The notes below the pieces were generated by a model. The model had not been told where the DNA came from. It was given only the letters and a program-made list of their open reading frames with translations, and searched no databases. From the NCBI RefSeq assembly GCF_002863585.1, contig NZ_PGUY01000036.1:1-49527 (forward strand): DNA of 49,527 nt, given 5' to 3'. Below, piece after piece: positions 25,215 through 34,779 of this stretch (position 1 is the stretch's first letter; each line of letters begins with the position of its first letter). This DNA comes from Peribacillus deserti (GTDB lineage Bacteria; Bacillota; Bacilli; Bacillales; DSM-1321). A program made the position numbers and the translations under genes.

Positions 25215-26729
25215 ATGTCTGCGGATCCTTTCATGATAATGAAGAATATTGAAAAATCTTTTAACGGTGTACCGGTCTTAAAAAAAGTGACCTTGGAGAT
25301 TCAGCGGGGTGAAATCCATGCTTTGCTTGGTGAAAATGGAGCAGGGAAATCCACCTTGATGAACGTCTTAGGGGGCGTCCACCAGCCGGATAATGGATTA
25401 ATCAACCTTAACGGAGAAGCTGTTAAAATGACCACTCCCAGAGTCTCTCAGGCACATGGAATCAGCTTTATACATCAGGAACTCAATGTAGTGCCTGATC
25501 TGAGAGTCTATGAAAATATGTTCCTAGGTTCTGAGCTGAGGAATAAAATAGGTTTTTTAAAAGTAGAAGAAATGTGCAGGCAGACAAGCAGCGTACTGGA
25601 ACAGCTTGGAGTCAGCATTAATCCAAAAGAATATGTACGAAATCTGGATACTTCCTATAAACAATTAATTGAAATCGCCAAGGCTCTGCTGCACAAATCA
25701 TCGCTGATCATTATGGACGAACCGACCTCTTCACTGGCGGAGCACGAGGTAAATCGTTTATTCAAGTTAATGAATAATCTGAAGAACTCGGGTGTTTCCA
25801 TCATCTATATTTCCCACAAATTAAAAGAAATCAAAAAGGTTTGTGACCGTTATACGGTTCTCCGTGATGGAGAAGTTGTTGGAACGGGATGTATCGAGAA
25901 TGAAAGTCTGGATACCATTACGAAACTTATGGTTGGAAAATCTATTTCTGAAGACCGTTTTATACACGGACATTCATTTGGGCCCGTGCTGCTTGAAGTA
26001 AATCATTTAACGAGTGAAGGATTATTTAACAATATTGATTTTACAGTCCGGAAAGGTGAAATACTGGGCTTTACGGGTTTAGCTGGGGACGGCAGGACAG
26101 AACTTTTTGAAAGCTTGTTTGGTTATCGGAAAAATTACTCTGGCAGCATAAAGATAAATAACCAGCCGGTGAAAATAGATCACCCTAGTAAAGCCATAAA
26201 AGCAGGAATTGGCCTCGTTCCAAAAGATCGAAAAGAAAATGCCATAATCAAGGATTTGAGCGTTGTACATAATATGAGCTTATCTGCTATGAGAAACTTT
26301 GAAAAGTTTGGGTTTATCCGGGATCAATTAGAAAATCAAATCTTTCAATCTTATAAAGAAAAATTGAATATAAAAGTACATAATGCTGGTATTACCATCG
26401 ACAAGCTAAGCGGAGGCAATCAGCAAAAGGTCATTATTGCGAAGTGGCTTGAAGTAAATACAGATATCATTATTTTTGATAATCCAACTCAGGGGATAGA
26501 TGTTGGAGCAAAGCAGGAGATTTACCACCATATCATTACATTGGCTGAACAAGGAAAAGCAGTCATTATATTATCCTCAGAAGCGCCGGAGGTTTTAAAG
26601 ATTTGCCATAACATTTATGTCATGTACCAGGGGGAAATAACAGCCCGATTTAAGGGAGAGGAAGCAACAGAAGATGAAATTATGAGCTATGCAACTGGCT
26701 CGAAAAGGGAGGCTCACCAAATTGGCTAA
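25215..26729 (+). CDS. Sugar ABC transporter ATP-binding protein (RbsA/MglA type)
   Basis: A 504-residue double ATPase. The first domain has Walker A GENGAGKST (39-47), a Q-loop (FIHQELNV) and Walker B LIIMDEPTSS. The second domain has the usual degenerate P-loop GLAGDGRTELFESLFG, signature LSGGNQQKV and Walker B-like IIIFDNPTQG. It powers the importer at the inner membrane face. Start ATG 25215 with CGGAGGG. Its last 8 bases overlap the permease start. Confidence 0.93.
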   Translation: MSADPFMIMKNIEKSFNGVPVLKKVTLEIQRGEIHALLGENGAGKSTLMNVLGGVHQPDNGLINLNGEAVKMTTPRVSQAHGISFIHQELNVVPDLRVYENMFLGSELRNKIGFLKVEEMCRQTSSVLEQLGVSINPKEYVRNLDTSYKQLIEIAKALLHKSSLIIMDEPTSSLAEHEVNRLFKLMNNLKNSGVSIIYISHKLKEIKKVCDRYTVLRDGEVVGTGCIENESLDTITKLMVGKSISEDRFIHGHSFGPVLLEVNHLTSEGLFNNIDFTVRKGEILGFTGLAGDGRTELFESLFGYRKNYSGSIKINNQPVKIDHPSKAIKAGIGLVPKDRKENAIIKDLSVVHNMSLSAMRNFEKFGFIRDQLENQIFQSYKEKLNIKVHNAGITIDKLSGGNQQKVIIAKWLEVNTDIIIFDNPTQGIDVGAKQEIYHHIITLAEQGKAVIILSSEAPEVLKICHNIYVMYQGEITARFKGEEATEDEIMSYATGSKREAHQIG

Positions 26730-27696
26730 TTTAGAACTAAAAGAATACAATCAGCAAACATCAACTACAAAGACCCGCCTCTCTTGGCTGTGGTCAGAGT
26801 ACAGTGTCATCATTGCATTTTTAATTATTTTTATCGCGGCATCCATTATGAGCCCTAGATTCCTGGATATTAATAATCAGCTGAATATATTGATGCAGGT
26901 TTCTATAATAGGAATTGTTGCCCTGGGAATGACGGTTGTTATGCTTTCAGGCGGGATTGATTTATCGGTTGGTTCAGTCCTTGTATTGGTCGGTGTCATT
27001 TCGGTACTCGCATTAAATGCTTCCGGAAGCATTTTTGTTGCCATTTTAACTGCATTGGCCATAGGATCAGCAGCAGGCTTTTTAAATGGATTAATGGTGG
27101 CAAAAGGCAGGATTGCATCTTTCATTGCCACATTGGGCATGATGGCGGGAGCGCGCTCGATTGCATTATATATTGCCGAGGGAGGCAGTGTGTCAGGAAA
27201 AGTATCCGGTTTCACTGCAATTGCCAACAGTGATTTATGGCTGATTGATTACCCAATCATAATCTTCTTGATCATGACAGTCCTTGTCTATGTCCTCATG
27301 CATAAAACTCGCTTTGGACGGTATGTGTATGCGCTTGGAAGCAATGAGAAGGCAGCACTCTTATCCGCCATACGTGTTGACCGTGTCAAGCTGGGTGTCT
27401 ATAGTCTGGCAGGGTTATTAGTGAGTGTTGCAGCGATTATTGAAACATCCCGGCTAAATTCCATATCCTCATCAAGCTCAGGTGTTCAGTACGAATTGGA
27501 CGCGATTGCTGCTGTTATAATCGGCGGAACGAGAATGACAGGCGGCCGAGGTAAGATCATCGGTACATTCTTTGGGGTTCTGATTCTAGGTATCTTAAAT
27601 AATATGATGAATTTGATGAACGTCTCACCGCATCTTCAAGGATTTGTAAAGGGATTGATTATTATCGTAGCCGTTTTATTCCAAAAAAGAGAATAG
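26722..27696 (+). CDS. Sugar ABC transporter permease (RbsC type)
   Basis: A 324-residue membrane permease with 8-10 predicted helices. Family segments: IVALGMTVVMLSGGIDLSVG, NGLMVAKGRIASFIATLG, VYALGSNEKAALLSAI (the ATPase contact loop) and AIAAVIIGGTRMTGGRG. Start TTG 26722 with AAAGGGAGG at 26704-26712; a frame from ATG 26689 lies too far upstream of the site. It overlaps the ATPase gene by 8 bp, indicating coupling. Confidence 0.92.
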   Translation: MANLELKEYNQQTSTTKTRLSWLWSEYSVIIAFLIIFIAASIMSPRFLDINNQLNILMQVSIIGIVALGMTVVMLSGGIDLSVGSVLVLVGVISVLALNASGSIFVAILTALAIGSAAGFLNGLMVAKGRIASFIATLGMMAGARSIALYIAEGGSVSGKVSGFTAIANSDLWLIDYPIIIFLIMTVLVYVLMHKTRFGRYVYALGSNEKAALLSAIRVDRVKLGVYSLAGLLVSVAAIIETSRLNSISSSSSGVQYELDAIAAVIIGGTRMTGGRGKIIGTFFGVLILGILNNMMNLMNVSPHLQGFVKGLIIIVAVLFQKRE

Positions 27697-27709
27697 GAGG
27701 ATCAGTGAT

Positions 27710-28744
27710 TTGGAATTAAAAGCAGGGATTATTGGATGTGGTTCCATCACTAAATTCCGCCATGCACCAGAATATAAAGCCAATCCATATGTGAAGCATA
27801 TTGTTTTTTACGACCGGAATCCCGAAAGGGCCGAAGCGTTAGCAGCTATGTTCGGCGGCAGTGTCGCACTTTCTGTTGATGAATTGCTAGACGATCCTAC
27901 AATCGATATCATAAGCGATTGTTCATCCAATGAATTTCATCATATCTATTCCACTAAGGCATTGCTTAAGGGCAAGCACGTTTTATGTGAGAAACCTATT
28001 TCTCTAACCATAGAGGATGCAAATAAAATAATTGAAGCAGGTAAGAAATCAGGGAAAATTCTAATGGTCGATCATAATCAGCGATTCACACGTGCACACC
28101 AAAAGGCGAGGGAAATTATTGAGAGAGGAGAACTTGGAAGAGTTCTAACGTTTAAAACCACTTTTGGGCACAAGGGTCCTGAGCATTGGGGAATTAACAA
28201 AACAAATTCAACATGGTTTTTTAAGAAAGAACGATCTCGTTTTGGAGTCGCTGGTGACCTTGGTATACATAAAGTGGATGTCATACATTATTTGCTCAAA
28301 GATCAAATTGAACAAGTCAGCGCATTTCAAGGCGCACTGGACAAAGTTGATGAAAATGGGCTTCCTATCGAAGTTTGCGATAATATCGTCTGTTCTCTAA
28401 AAACGGTACAAGGACGCTTAGGCACAGCATCTTTTTCATGGACTTATTATGGAGAAGAAGATAATAGTACGATCATTTACTGTGAAAAAGGAATCCTAAA
28501 AATATATCATGGGGACGAATATCAGCTCCAAATCATTTATAATAACGGTGAAATCGTGAATTATCAGTTAGAAAGCATCCAGACAAACGATCATCAGACT
28601 AACAGTGGTGTCATTGATGAATTTATTGATTGCGTACGTTTTAATAAAGCCCCGCTGGTTTCCGGCGAAGATGCGCTGGCTTCATTAAAGGTCATATTGG
28701 GGATTATGGAAGCAGCAGAAACAAATACGGTGGTTATGATTTAG
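27710..28744 (+). CDS. Gfo/Idh/MocA family oxidoreductase
   Basis: A 344-residue NAD(P)-dependent sugar or polyol dehydrogenase. The Rossmann start GIIGCGSITKFRHAPEY (6-22) and the family motif LCEKPISLT are clear; the C-terminal half has GDLGIHKVDVIHYLL, where D and H are the usual catalytic positions. It is the last gene of the importer operon (14 bp after the permease, TTG start with GGAGG), so it likely oxidises the imported sugar. The exact substrate is unknown; inositol-like, glucose-like or rarer sugars all fit. Confidence 0.88.
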   Translation: MELKAGIIGCGSITKFRHAPEYKANPYVKHIVFYDRNPERAEALAAMFGGSVALSVDELLDDPTIDIISDCSSNEFHHIYSTKALLKGKHVLCEKPISLTIEDANKIIEAGKKSGKILMVDHNQRFTRAHQKAREIIERGELGRVLTFKTTFGHKGPEHWGINKTNSTWFFKKERSRFGVAGDLGIHKVDVIHYLLKDQIEQVSAFQGALDKVDENGLPIEVCDNIVCSLKTVQGRLGTASFSWTYYGEEDNSTIIYCEKGILKIYHGDEYQLQIIYNNGEIVNYQLESIQTNDHQTNSGVIDEFIDCVRFNKAPLVSGEDALASLKVILGIMEAAETNTVVMI

Positions 28745-28747
28745 ACA

Positions 28748-28781
28748 GCCTTTCCTTCCTTGAAGGAGAGGCATTTTTTTT
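28748..28781 (+). terminator. Rho-independent terminator of the sugar operon
   Basis: GCCTTTCCTTC pairs with GAAGGAGAGGC (28748-28772, one wobble), followed by eight T. Confidence 0.9.
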
Positions 28782-28821
28782 AGGAAGATGAGCGAAAGGT
28801 ATTGGCAAGTACTGTTTCTAG

Positions 28822-28848
28822 TGAAAACGTCTTCATACAGTGTATACT
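28822..28848 (+). promoter_or_regulatory. Promoter -10 and near-match cre site before galM
   Basis: TATACT at 28843-28848 is a likely -10 box. TGAAAACGTCTTCA at 28822-28835 matches the cre consensus TGWAANCGNTNWCA at all but one position and overlaps the expected -35 region, suggesting CcpA repression. Confidence 0.45.
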
Positions 28849-28934
28849 AGAATTAATAGTAGCAAAGAAACATCCTTTAAGGGTGGAGACAGAGCACTCA
28901 TACATTTATTTTACATGATAGGAGTTTATACATA

Positions 28935-29981
28935 ATGAGAATACTAGACGAGAAGTTTGCGGAACACAACGGACAGCCTGTAACAGCTTATACTCTGATA
29001 AATGACCAAGGTATGGAGGTAACCGCGATTGACTACGGCTGCATTATTACGAAGATACTTGTTCCGGACCGGGAAGGCAGAATGGAAAATGTGGTGTTAG
29101 GCTTTGATACACTGGAAGACTATTATCAGCATTCTCCTTATTTCGGTGCAGTGGTAGGGCGTCATGCCGGCAGGATCGCAAACGCTGAATTTACGTTGGA
29201 CGGGAACACATACCAGTTAGAGAAGAATAATAACGGCAACCATCTTCACGGAGGCTTACAGGGTTTTGACAAAGTAATCTGGGATACAGAGGTAAAAGAA
29301 GAAACAGATTCAATCCGTATTGAATTCACCTATTTAGCCAGGGACGGTGAAGAAGGATATCCAGGAAACCTGCATATGAAGGTAGTATATGAGCTGAATA
29401 ATCAAAATGAGTTCAAGATTTCTTACGAAGGAGTCAGTGACAAAAAAACCGTAGTGAACGTTACCAACCATACGTACTTCAATCTAAGCGGAGATCTGAA
29501 AGAGGACATCCTACATCATACTTTGATGCTAAAGAGCAGCCGTTTTCTAGAGCTTGATGAAGAATTGATTCCGACAGGAGAGCTGCTGTCTGTAGATTCG
29601 ACTCCTTTTGATTTTAGAAGTGGCAGAAAAATTAAGGATGGAAAAGAGTCAGCACATCCTCAAAATATTCTGGCTGGAAACGGCTACGACCACCCGTTTC
29701 TTCTAGATGAACAACAAAACAAGGAAATCCACTTGTTTGATGAAGAGAGCGGACGCAGCCTTGTTATTGAGACTAGTGAGCCTGCGGTTGTCCTGTACAC
29801 AAGCAATCAGTTAGAGGCAGGGTTCTCCATTCGCGGAACTGCTTCAAGAGAATATCTGGGAATCTGCCTAGAAACCCAGGGTCTGCCGGATTCTTTAAAT
29901 CATCCGCAGTTCCCGTCGGCTATTTTAGATAAGGATGAGGTATATACATCTCAAACCGTTTATAAATTTTCATCTAAATAA
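28935..29981 (+). CDS. galM: Galactose mutarotase (aldose 1-epimerase)
   Basis: A 348-residue cytoplasmic enzyme interconverting alpha and beta anomers of aldoses. Family features: VVGRHAGRIANAEF, NHLHGGLQGFDKVIW, TNHTYFNLSGD (catalytic His in NHTYFNL), YDHPFLLD and CLETQGLPDSLNHPQFPS with the catalytic Glu. Start ATG 28935 with ATAGGAG. It has its own promoter after the importer operon, suggesting that the imported sugar is a pyranose needing anomer conversion before oxidation by the neighbouring dehydrogenase (inference). Confidence 0.95.
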   Translation: MRILDEKFAEHNGQPVTAYTLINDQGMEVTAIDYGCIITKILVPDREGRMENVVLGFDTLEDYYQHSPYFGAVVGRHAGRIANAEFTLDGNTYQLEKNNNGNHLHGGLQGFDKVIWDTEVKEETDSIRIEFTYLARDGEEGYPGNLHMKVVYELNNQNEFKISYEGVSDKKTVVNVTNHTYFNLSGDLKEDILHHTLMLKSSRFLELDEELIPTGELLSVDSTPFDFRSGRKIKDGKESAHPQNILAGNGYDHPFLLDEQQNKEIHLFDEESGRSLVIETSEPAVVLYTSNQLEAGFSIRGTASREYLGICLETQGLPDSLNHPQFPSAILDKDEVYTSQTVYKFSSK

Positions 29982-29994
29982 GTGTTGAACTCCT

Positions 29995-30019
29995 ACCCAG
30001 TCTACTAGGCTGGGTTTTT
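29995..30019 (+). terminator. Rho-independent terminator of galM
   Basis: ACCCAG (29995-30000) pairs with CTGGGT (30010-30015), extended by CTA/TAG inside, followed by TTTTT. Confidence 0.75.
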
Positions 30020-30029
30020 ACATGGCCGC

Positions 30030-31091
30030 CTATTCCACCTTTACCTTAATCGTATCAATCGCGTTATATCCGTACCCCTTTCGGTTCCAAAAGGGCGTCA
30101 TCGGCTGAACTCTACGACAGGAATCGGCTGCTCTTGTCATAATGGTGTATTCACCCTTTTCAGTTACAAACCAAGTGAAGGACCATGACACCCATTGATA
30201 CTCTGCGTTATGTTCATTCTTTAATTCAGTGTCCACCCAGGTCTCTCCTTTGTCAAAGCTAATCCCGACTCTTGTAATCCTTCCTTTGCCGGTCCAGGCG
30301 ATGCCTTTAATTACGTTTGTCCCGGTATTTAAAATCTCCATATTCAGAGGTTTTTGAATGGTGGAGTTAACATGGATCCCTGTAACCGGAAAAGCCTGTT
30401 CATCATTGGTTTTATTTGGGTAATATACATAATCAATGGTTTGAAATGGACCTGCGAATTTAGAGTCAATGAAGGTGATTTGCTTAATCCATTTAACAGA
30501 TGCCATCGCATACCACCCTGGCACAATCAGCCTTAATGGATATCCGTGCTTAAACGGTATGGGCCTGCCGTTATATTCATAGGCAATAATGGTGTCTGGA
30601 TGCAAAGCCTTGTTTAATGGGAGGCTTCTTGCATACGCATAGACGTTGTCCAGGTCTTTTCGTTCTCCGAAATCGTGACCCTCTATCACCACTTCAGCGG
30701 CTTCTTCTCTTATGCCTGACGCTGCAAGCAAGGTTTTAAGAGAAACGCCCTTCCAAGTTCCCTGGCTGATTGCTCCTTTTTCCCATTGTTCACCAAATAC
30801 CTTTGGCTCAAATAAATTCCGCTTATTCCCGGAACATTCCAGTACAGCCTTTATGGTCTTTGAGGGCATGTTCATAATGTCTCGCAGGGAAAATAATACA
30901 GGTGAATCAACCAAACCTATTATCGGCAGAAAATAATGTAACGCCGTTAATGCAGGATAAGGAAAATGATTTCGTTTATAAAAATAGGGGTAATCTATTG
31001 TATCAGACCGAAGAAAATGAATAGGTGTTTCCTGATTTTCCGGTTCTATATTCCTTGTAGTGAGATAAGGCTTTGCTCCAGGCTTAGTCAT
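30030..31091 (-). CDS. Sulfite oxidase family molybdopterin oxidoreductase
   Basis: A 353-residue molybdenum-cofactor enzyme of the sulfite oxidase fold. The first domain (about 45-215) has VLECSGNKR, where Cys86 would bind molybdenum, and GVSLKTLL, PFKHGYPLRLIVPGWYAMASVKW. The second (235-353) is the Ig-like dimerisation domain (RVGISFDKGETW, WSFTW). No Tat signal and no heme domain are seen, so a cytoplasmic location is likely, with an unknown electron acceptor. Start ATG 31091 with CGGAGGT. It is unlinked to cofactor genes here. Confidence 0.88.
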   Translation of the reverse strand: MTKPGAKPYLTTRNIEPENQETPIHFLRSDTIDYPYFYKRNHFPYPALTALHYFLPIIGLVDSPVLFSLRDIMNMPSKTIKAVLECSGNKRNLFEPKVFGEQWEKGAISQGTWKGVSLKTLLAASGIREEAAEVVIEGHDFGERKDLDNVYAYARSLPLNKALHPDTIIAYEYNGRPIPFKHGYPLRLIVPGWYAMASVKWIKQITFIDSKFAGPFQTIDYVYYPNKTNDEQAFPVTGIHVNSTIQKPLNMEILNTGTNVIKGIAWTGKGRITRVGISFDKGETWVDTELKNEHNAEYQWVSWSFTWFVTEKGEYTIMTRAADSCRRVQPMTPFWNRKGYGYNAIDTIKVKVE

Positions 31092-31205
31092 AGGTACCTC
31101 CGATTATTTAGGATGGTACTTCAAATGTATGCTGCTTTCATCTATTTTGGGCCAGTCCCGATATGAATCAGCAGAACGGATACTAAACTGATGGACCTTT
31201 TTATT

Positions 31206-31378
31206 AAAGGCGCCTTTCTAAAAGATTGTTGTTTGTTAATAAATTCTGTGAACTTACCCTATTGTTAAAGTCGAGGAGGCTTAGCGCCCGCCCCTAAGGT
31301 CCGCGAGCATCCTGTAGTGGAAACCAACCCCCTTGTTCAATAACAACAAAGTTTGCGAAGAGTGAGTAAAGACTCTCA
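31206..31378 (+). repeat. Dispersed intergenic repeat, copy 2 (internal deletion)
   Basis: The left arm TTTCTAAAAGATTGTTGTT and the right end AATAACAACAAAGTTTGCGAA flank a centre that lacks the GACTCCTGCGGGAGCAGCGGG hairpin found in the other copies; it joins directly to CGAGGAGGCT. The rest of the 409-bp gap holds no gene. Confidence 0.75.
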
Positions 31379-31500
31379 ACAGAAGAATTGGAATTAAATG
31401 AGCGGCGGATAAAGCTTTAGAAAGGCCCCATCAGGGGTATAACACAAAAGTAAATTATATGTTATCCATACCAGCAAAAATTGAATAGGGAGGAACCACT

Positions 31501-32343
31501 ATGCAATGGAAGGGAAGAAGAGGGAGCTCAAACGTCGAGGACCGAAGAGGAATGGGCGGTAAAACAATCATGGGAGGCGGTATCGGCGGCATCATCCTTG
31601 TGCTGATCATTACCCTGATGGGAGGCAATCCTGGCGACCTTTTAGGCAATATGACAGATCCTGGGTCAAATTCGAGTGCACCTTACGAAGAATCTGAGCG
31701 GGAGAAGGAGCTTGCTGATTTTGTATCCGTGGTGCTGGCAGATACGGAGGAAGTTTGGTCAGAACAATTCAAGAAGGAAGGTCTGCAATATAAAGAGCCG
31801 ACCCTCGTCCTATATACTGACAGTGTTCAGTCTGCATGCGGGACAGCGGGATCATCGGTAGGTCCATTTTACTGTCCCGGCGATCAAAAGCTCTATATTG
31901 ACCTCAGTTTTTATGACGAACTTCAGCAAAAATTCCAGGCCCCAGGCGACTTCGCCATGGCTTATGTGATTGCACACGAAGTAGGCCATCATGTACAAAC
32001 CTTACTCGGAACCACAGAAAAGCTGGAACCTCTCCGTCAAAGACTCAGTCAAACCGAGTACAATAAATACCAAGTCCGCTTTGAATTACAGGCTGATTAT
32101 CTGGCAGGCGTCTGGGCCCATCATGCCCAGGGTATGGACTTGCTAGAAGAAGGAGATCTGGAAGAAGCCCTAACTGCAGCGAGCGCCGTCGGAGATGACA
32201 GCATCCAGAAAAAAGCGCAGGGGTATGTGGTCCCAGAGAGCTTTACTCATGGCACTTCTGCCCAGAGGAAAAGCTGGTTTTATAAAGGATTTGAATCCGG
32301 CACTATTGAAGGCGGCGATACCTTTAAGGCTGGGAATTTATAA
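31501..32343 (+). CDS. YpfJ-type neutral zinc metallopeptidase
   Basis: A 280-residue membrane-anchored peptidase. An N-terminal basic region (QWKGRRGSSNVEDRRG) precedes one transmembrane helix at about 28-40 (GGIGGIILVLIITLMGG). The catalytic domain has the zinc motif HEVGHH at residues 159-164 and, further on, the third-ligand region FELQADYLAGVWAHHA. Length and layout match the YpfJ/KPN_02809 family, whose substrate is unknown. Start ATG 31501 with AGGGAGG. Confidence 0.9.
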   Translation: MQWKGRRGSSNVEDRRGMGGKTIMGGGIGGIILVLIITLMGGNPGDLLGNMTDPGSNSSAPYEESEREKELADFVSVVLADTEEVWSEQFKKEGLQYKEPTLVLYTDSVQSACGTAGSSVGPFYCPGDQKLYIDLSFYDELQQKFQAPGDFAMAYVIAHEVGHHVQTLLGTTEKLEPLRQRLSQTEYNKYQVRFELQADYLAGVWAHHAQGMDLLEEGDLEEALTAASAVGDDSIQKKAQGYVVPESFTHGTSAQRKSWFYKGFESGTIEGGDTFKAGNL

Positions 32344-32366
32344 GTAAAGCACCAAAAGCATTCAAG

Positions 32367-32398
32367 AGCCGGGATCCATATTGGATTCTGGCTTTTTT
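32367..32398 (+). terminator. Rho-independent terminator of the YpfJ-type gene
   Basis: AGCCGGGATCC pairs with GGATTCTGGCT (two wobbles) around ATATT, followed by six T. Confidence 0.9.
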
Positions 32399-32504
32399 GG
32401 CCAAATCAAAAGTGACGAGAGTATTGTATTAGGCATGACGTTTATGTATATGATGAGCACTAAGGTAAATGCAGCGGCTGGAGCTGGCTGTTGCTGCGGG
32501 GATA

Positions 32505-32690
32505 TAAGCATATCATCCATATGGTAAGCATAAAGCCCATAACATCAGCATAAAGCCGATAAGATAAGCATTGGATTACTGCATATAAGCATAAAACCTC
32601 TAAAGATAAGCATAAACCTCGGAAACATAAGCATAAACCTTCGGAACATAAGCATAAGCCTCCAAAACATAAGCAAAAAATGTCAGCCAA
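32505..32690. repeat. Nine-unit short-repeat array, 20/21-bp period (array 2)
   Basis: Units begin at 32505, 32525, 32545, 32565, 32586, 32607, 32628, 32649 and 32670: spacings 20, 20, 20, 21, 21, 21, 21, 21, exactly as in array 1. The unit consensus is TAAGCATAAACCTC-NN-AAACA. Units match array 1 by position: unit 1 of both has TAAGCATAT, and unit 4 has GGA and then GCA in the same columns. The gene-free stretch 32399-32997 shows nothing else recognisable. Confidence 0.85.
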
Positions 32691-32997
32691 TAATTAAATC
32701 GCCAAAAAAATCCGACGAAAATATATAAAAGTACTGTCTCTAGAGGCGGTCAAAACACTTTTTTAAAATTTCCCTCGAAAATACACGAATAATCCAAGTT
32801 TCACCAGGCCATTAGTTAAAAACCCCCCCCTATTTGCCAGGTCAGGTTCGCGGCTTGTTAATAAAGTCATCACTGTAAATTTTAATAGTCAGATCAAAAA
32901 TGTGCTTCCTATTTAAATTAAGCCTTTTTTCCGTATTCGACAAAAAATGAACCTATGTTGTAATATGAGATAACTAATTAGCTTGAAGGTGAAAAAG

Positions 32998-34779
32998 ATG
33001 GTTAATCTTATTCCGTTAATGATTGAAAGAGTCGGAGTGATCTTGATTGTAGTGTTTCTGCTCTCTCAAAGTAAAACCTTCCGACAGATCATTCACAGAG
33101 ATCAAGGTGTTAAAGATAAGGTCATACTGATTGCCATATTTGGGTTGTTTGGAGTGATCAGTAATTATACAGGGATTCAAATCCACTCAAATTCAGCAGC
33201 AGAAAATAGCTGGCTGATCGGTATAGAGCCTGATAGTGCGATTGCAAATACTAGAATAATGGGGATAGCGATAGGGTCACTTCTGGGCGGACCGATTGTC
33301 GGGCTCGGTATAGGAGTGATTGCCGGTGTCCACCGGTTCTTTCTTGGGGGCTTTACTGCAGCAGCCTGTGCCATTTCAGCCGTATTAGCTGGGGCTGCAG
33401 CAGGGTGGTTTGGATTGTCACGAAGGAAAAAAAACGTGATTACCCCTGCTTTTGCTGTTGGCATCGGGATGCTCATGGAAATGACACAGATGGGCATTAT
33501 CCTTCTCGTAACCCGGCCGTTTGACCCTGCGTGGGATTTAGTGAAGGTAATAGGCATTCCAATGGTCGCTGTAAACGGTCTGGGTATGCTTCTTTTCATG
33601 CTGATTATTCAATATATCCTGCGTGAGCAGGAACGTGCAAAGGTGCTTCAGACCAGCAAGGCATTCTATATCGCGGACCGGACTCTGCCTTTTTTCAGGC
33701 AGGGGTTAAATCAGGAATCCTGCAGGGAAGTGGCTGTCATCATGCTTCAGCTGACAGACGCCGACGCAATCGCCATTACAGATTCAGAGGGTGTGCTGGC
33801 CCATGTAGGTGCAGCTTCAGACCATCATGTGCCCACCAAAGGATTTTCAACAGAGCTCACGAAAAAGGTTCTTCGGGAAGGCAGGGTGCTGACAGCTAAA
33901 AGCCGGGAAGAAATTTTGTGCAGGCATAAGCCCTGTCCGCTAAGGGCAGCCGTTGTGCTGCCGCTGATGGTGCACAATAAAACGGTGGGAACGTTAAAAT
34001 TGTATTTTAATAATCCAAGCGATCTTACGGAAGTGGAAAAGGAACTGGCTGAGGGTCTCGCCAACTTATTCTCAACCCAATTGGAGCTTGCGGAGGCCGA
34101 ACAACAGAGTAAATTGCTGAAAAACGCTGAAATAAAAGCCCTTCAGGCACAGGTTCATCCGCATTTCTTATTCAATGCCATTAATACCATTTCTGTTCTA
34201 TGCCGGACAAATCCGGAGAAAGCACGAAAATTATTGCTGGAGCTCAGTCAGTTTTTCAGAAGCAACCTTCAGGGTGCAAGGCAGATCCTGATTCCATTAG
34301 AAAAAGAAATTGAACATGTTAAAGCGTATCTGTCTCTAGAGCAGGCCAGATTCCCGGATAAATATGAGGTTCTATTTGAAATCGAACAAGGTCTGGAAAA
34401 AAGCCATGTTCCGCCTTTCATCCTTCAGCCGCTGGTAGAAAACAGCATCCGTCATGCGTTTTCAAGAACTAGGATCAAGGGTGAAGTGATGGTCAAGGTC
34501 TATTCCGATGAACATTTCCTGCACATTGAAGTCAGTGACAATGGTAAGGGCATTCCTCCTGAAAAGCTGGAGCTGTTAGGGAAAGAGGCGGTTGAATCCA
34601 GACATGGCACAGGCACGGCACTGGTTAATATTCGCGAACGCTTAACCGGCATCTATAACAAGGAAGCCTTGTTTGAAATAAAAAGCCGAAAAGAGACAGG
34701 TACGGAAATCGCCATTAGTATTCCTCTAGAGAAAAAAGGAGCATGGGACTATCATGATGACAGCATTTATAGTAGATGA
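32998..34779 (+). CDS. lytS: LytS-type sensor histidine kinase
   Basis: A 593-residue membrane kinase. The 5TM-LYT sensor domain (1-200) has PIVGLGIGVIAGVHRFFLGG; a GAF domain (about 225-365) has VIMLQLTDADAIAITDSEGV; the His-kinase motif HPHFLFNAINTIS lies at 387-399 (His389 the likely phosphoacceptor); the ATPase domain has PFILQPLVENSIRHAF and DNGKGIPPEKLELLG. It forms a two-component system with the LytT gene that overlaps by 26 bp. Relatives sense extracellular pyruvate or membrane state. Start ATG 32998 with GAAGGTGA; an in-frame TTG at 32983 precedes that site. Confidence 0.92.
   Translation: MVNLIPLMIERVGVILIVVFLLSQSKTFRQIIHRDQGVKDKVILIAIFGLFGVISNYTGIQIHSNSAAENSWLIGIEPDSAIANTRIMGIAIGSLLGGPIVGLGIGVIAGVHRFFLGGFTAAACAISAVLAGAAAGWFGLSRRKKNVITPAFAVGIGMLMEMTQMGIILLVTRPFDPAWDLVKVIGIPMVAVNGLGMLLFMLIIQYILREQERAKVLQTSKAFYIADRTLPFFRQGLNQESCREVAVIMLQLTDADAIAITDSEGVLAHVGAASDHHVPTKGFSTELTKKVLREGRVLTAKSREEILCRHKPCPLRAAVVLPLMVHNKTVGTLKLYFNNPSDLTEVEKELAEGLANLFSTQLELAEAEQQSKLLKNAEIKALQAQVHPHFLFNAINTISVLCRTNPEKARKLLLELSQFFRSNLQGARQILIPLEKEIEHVKAYLSLEQARFPDKYEVLFEIEQGLEKSHVPPFILQPLVENSIRHAFSRTRIKGEVMVKVYSDEHFLHIEVSDNGKGIPPEKLELLGKEAVESRHGTGTALVNIRERLTGIYNKEALFEIKSRKETGTEIAISIPLEKKGAWDYHDDSIYSR

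Noticed and set aside
32460-32690. Minus-strand frame encoding Cys-rich heptad repeats (GLCLC)
   Set aside because: It is a by-product of the 21-bp period. The matching frame in array 1 is broken by a stop, and no ribosome site stands before it.
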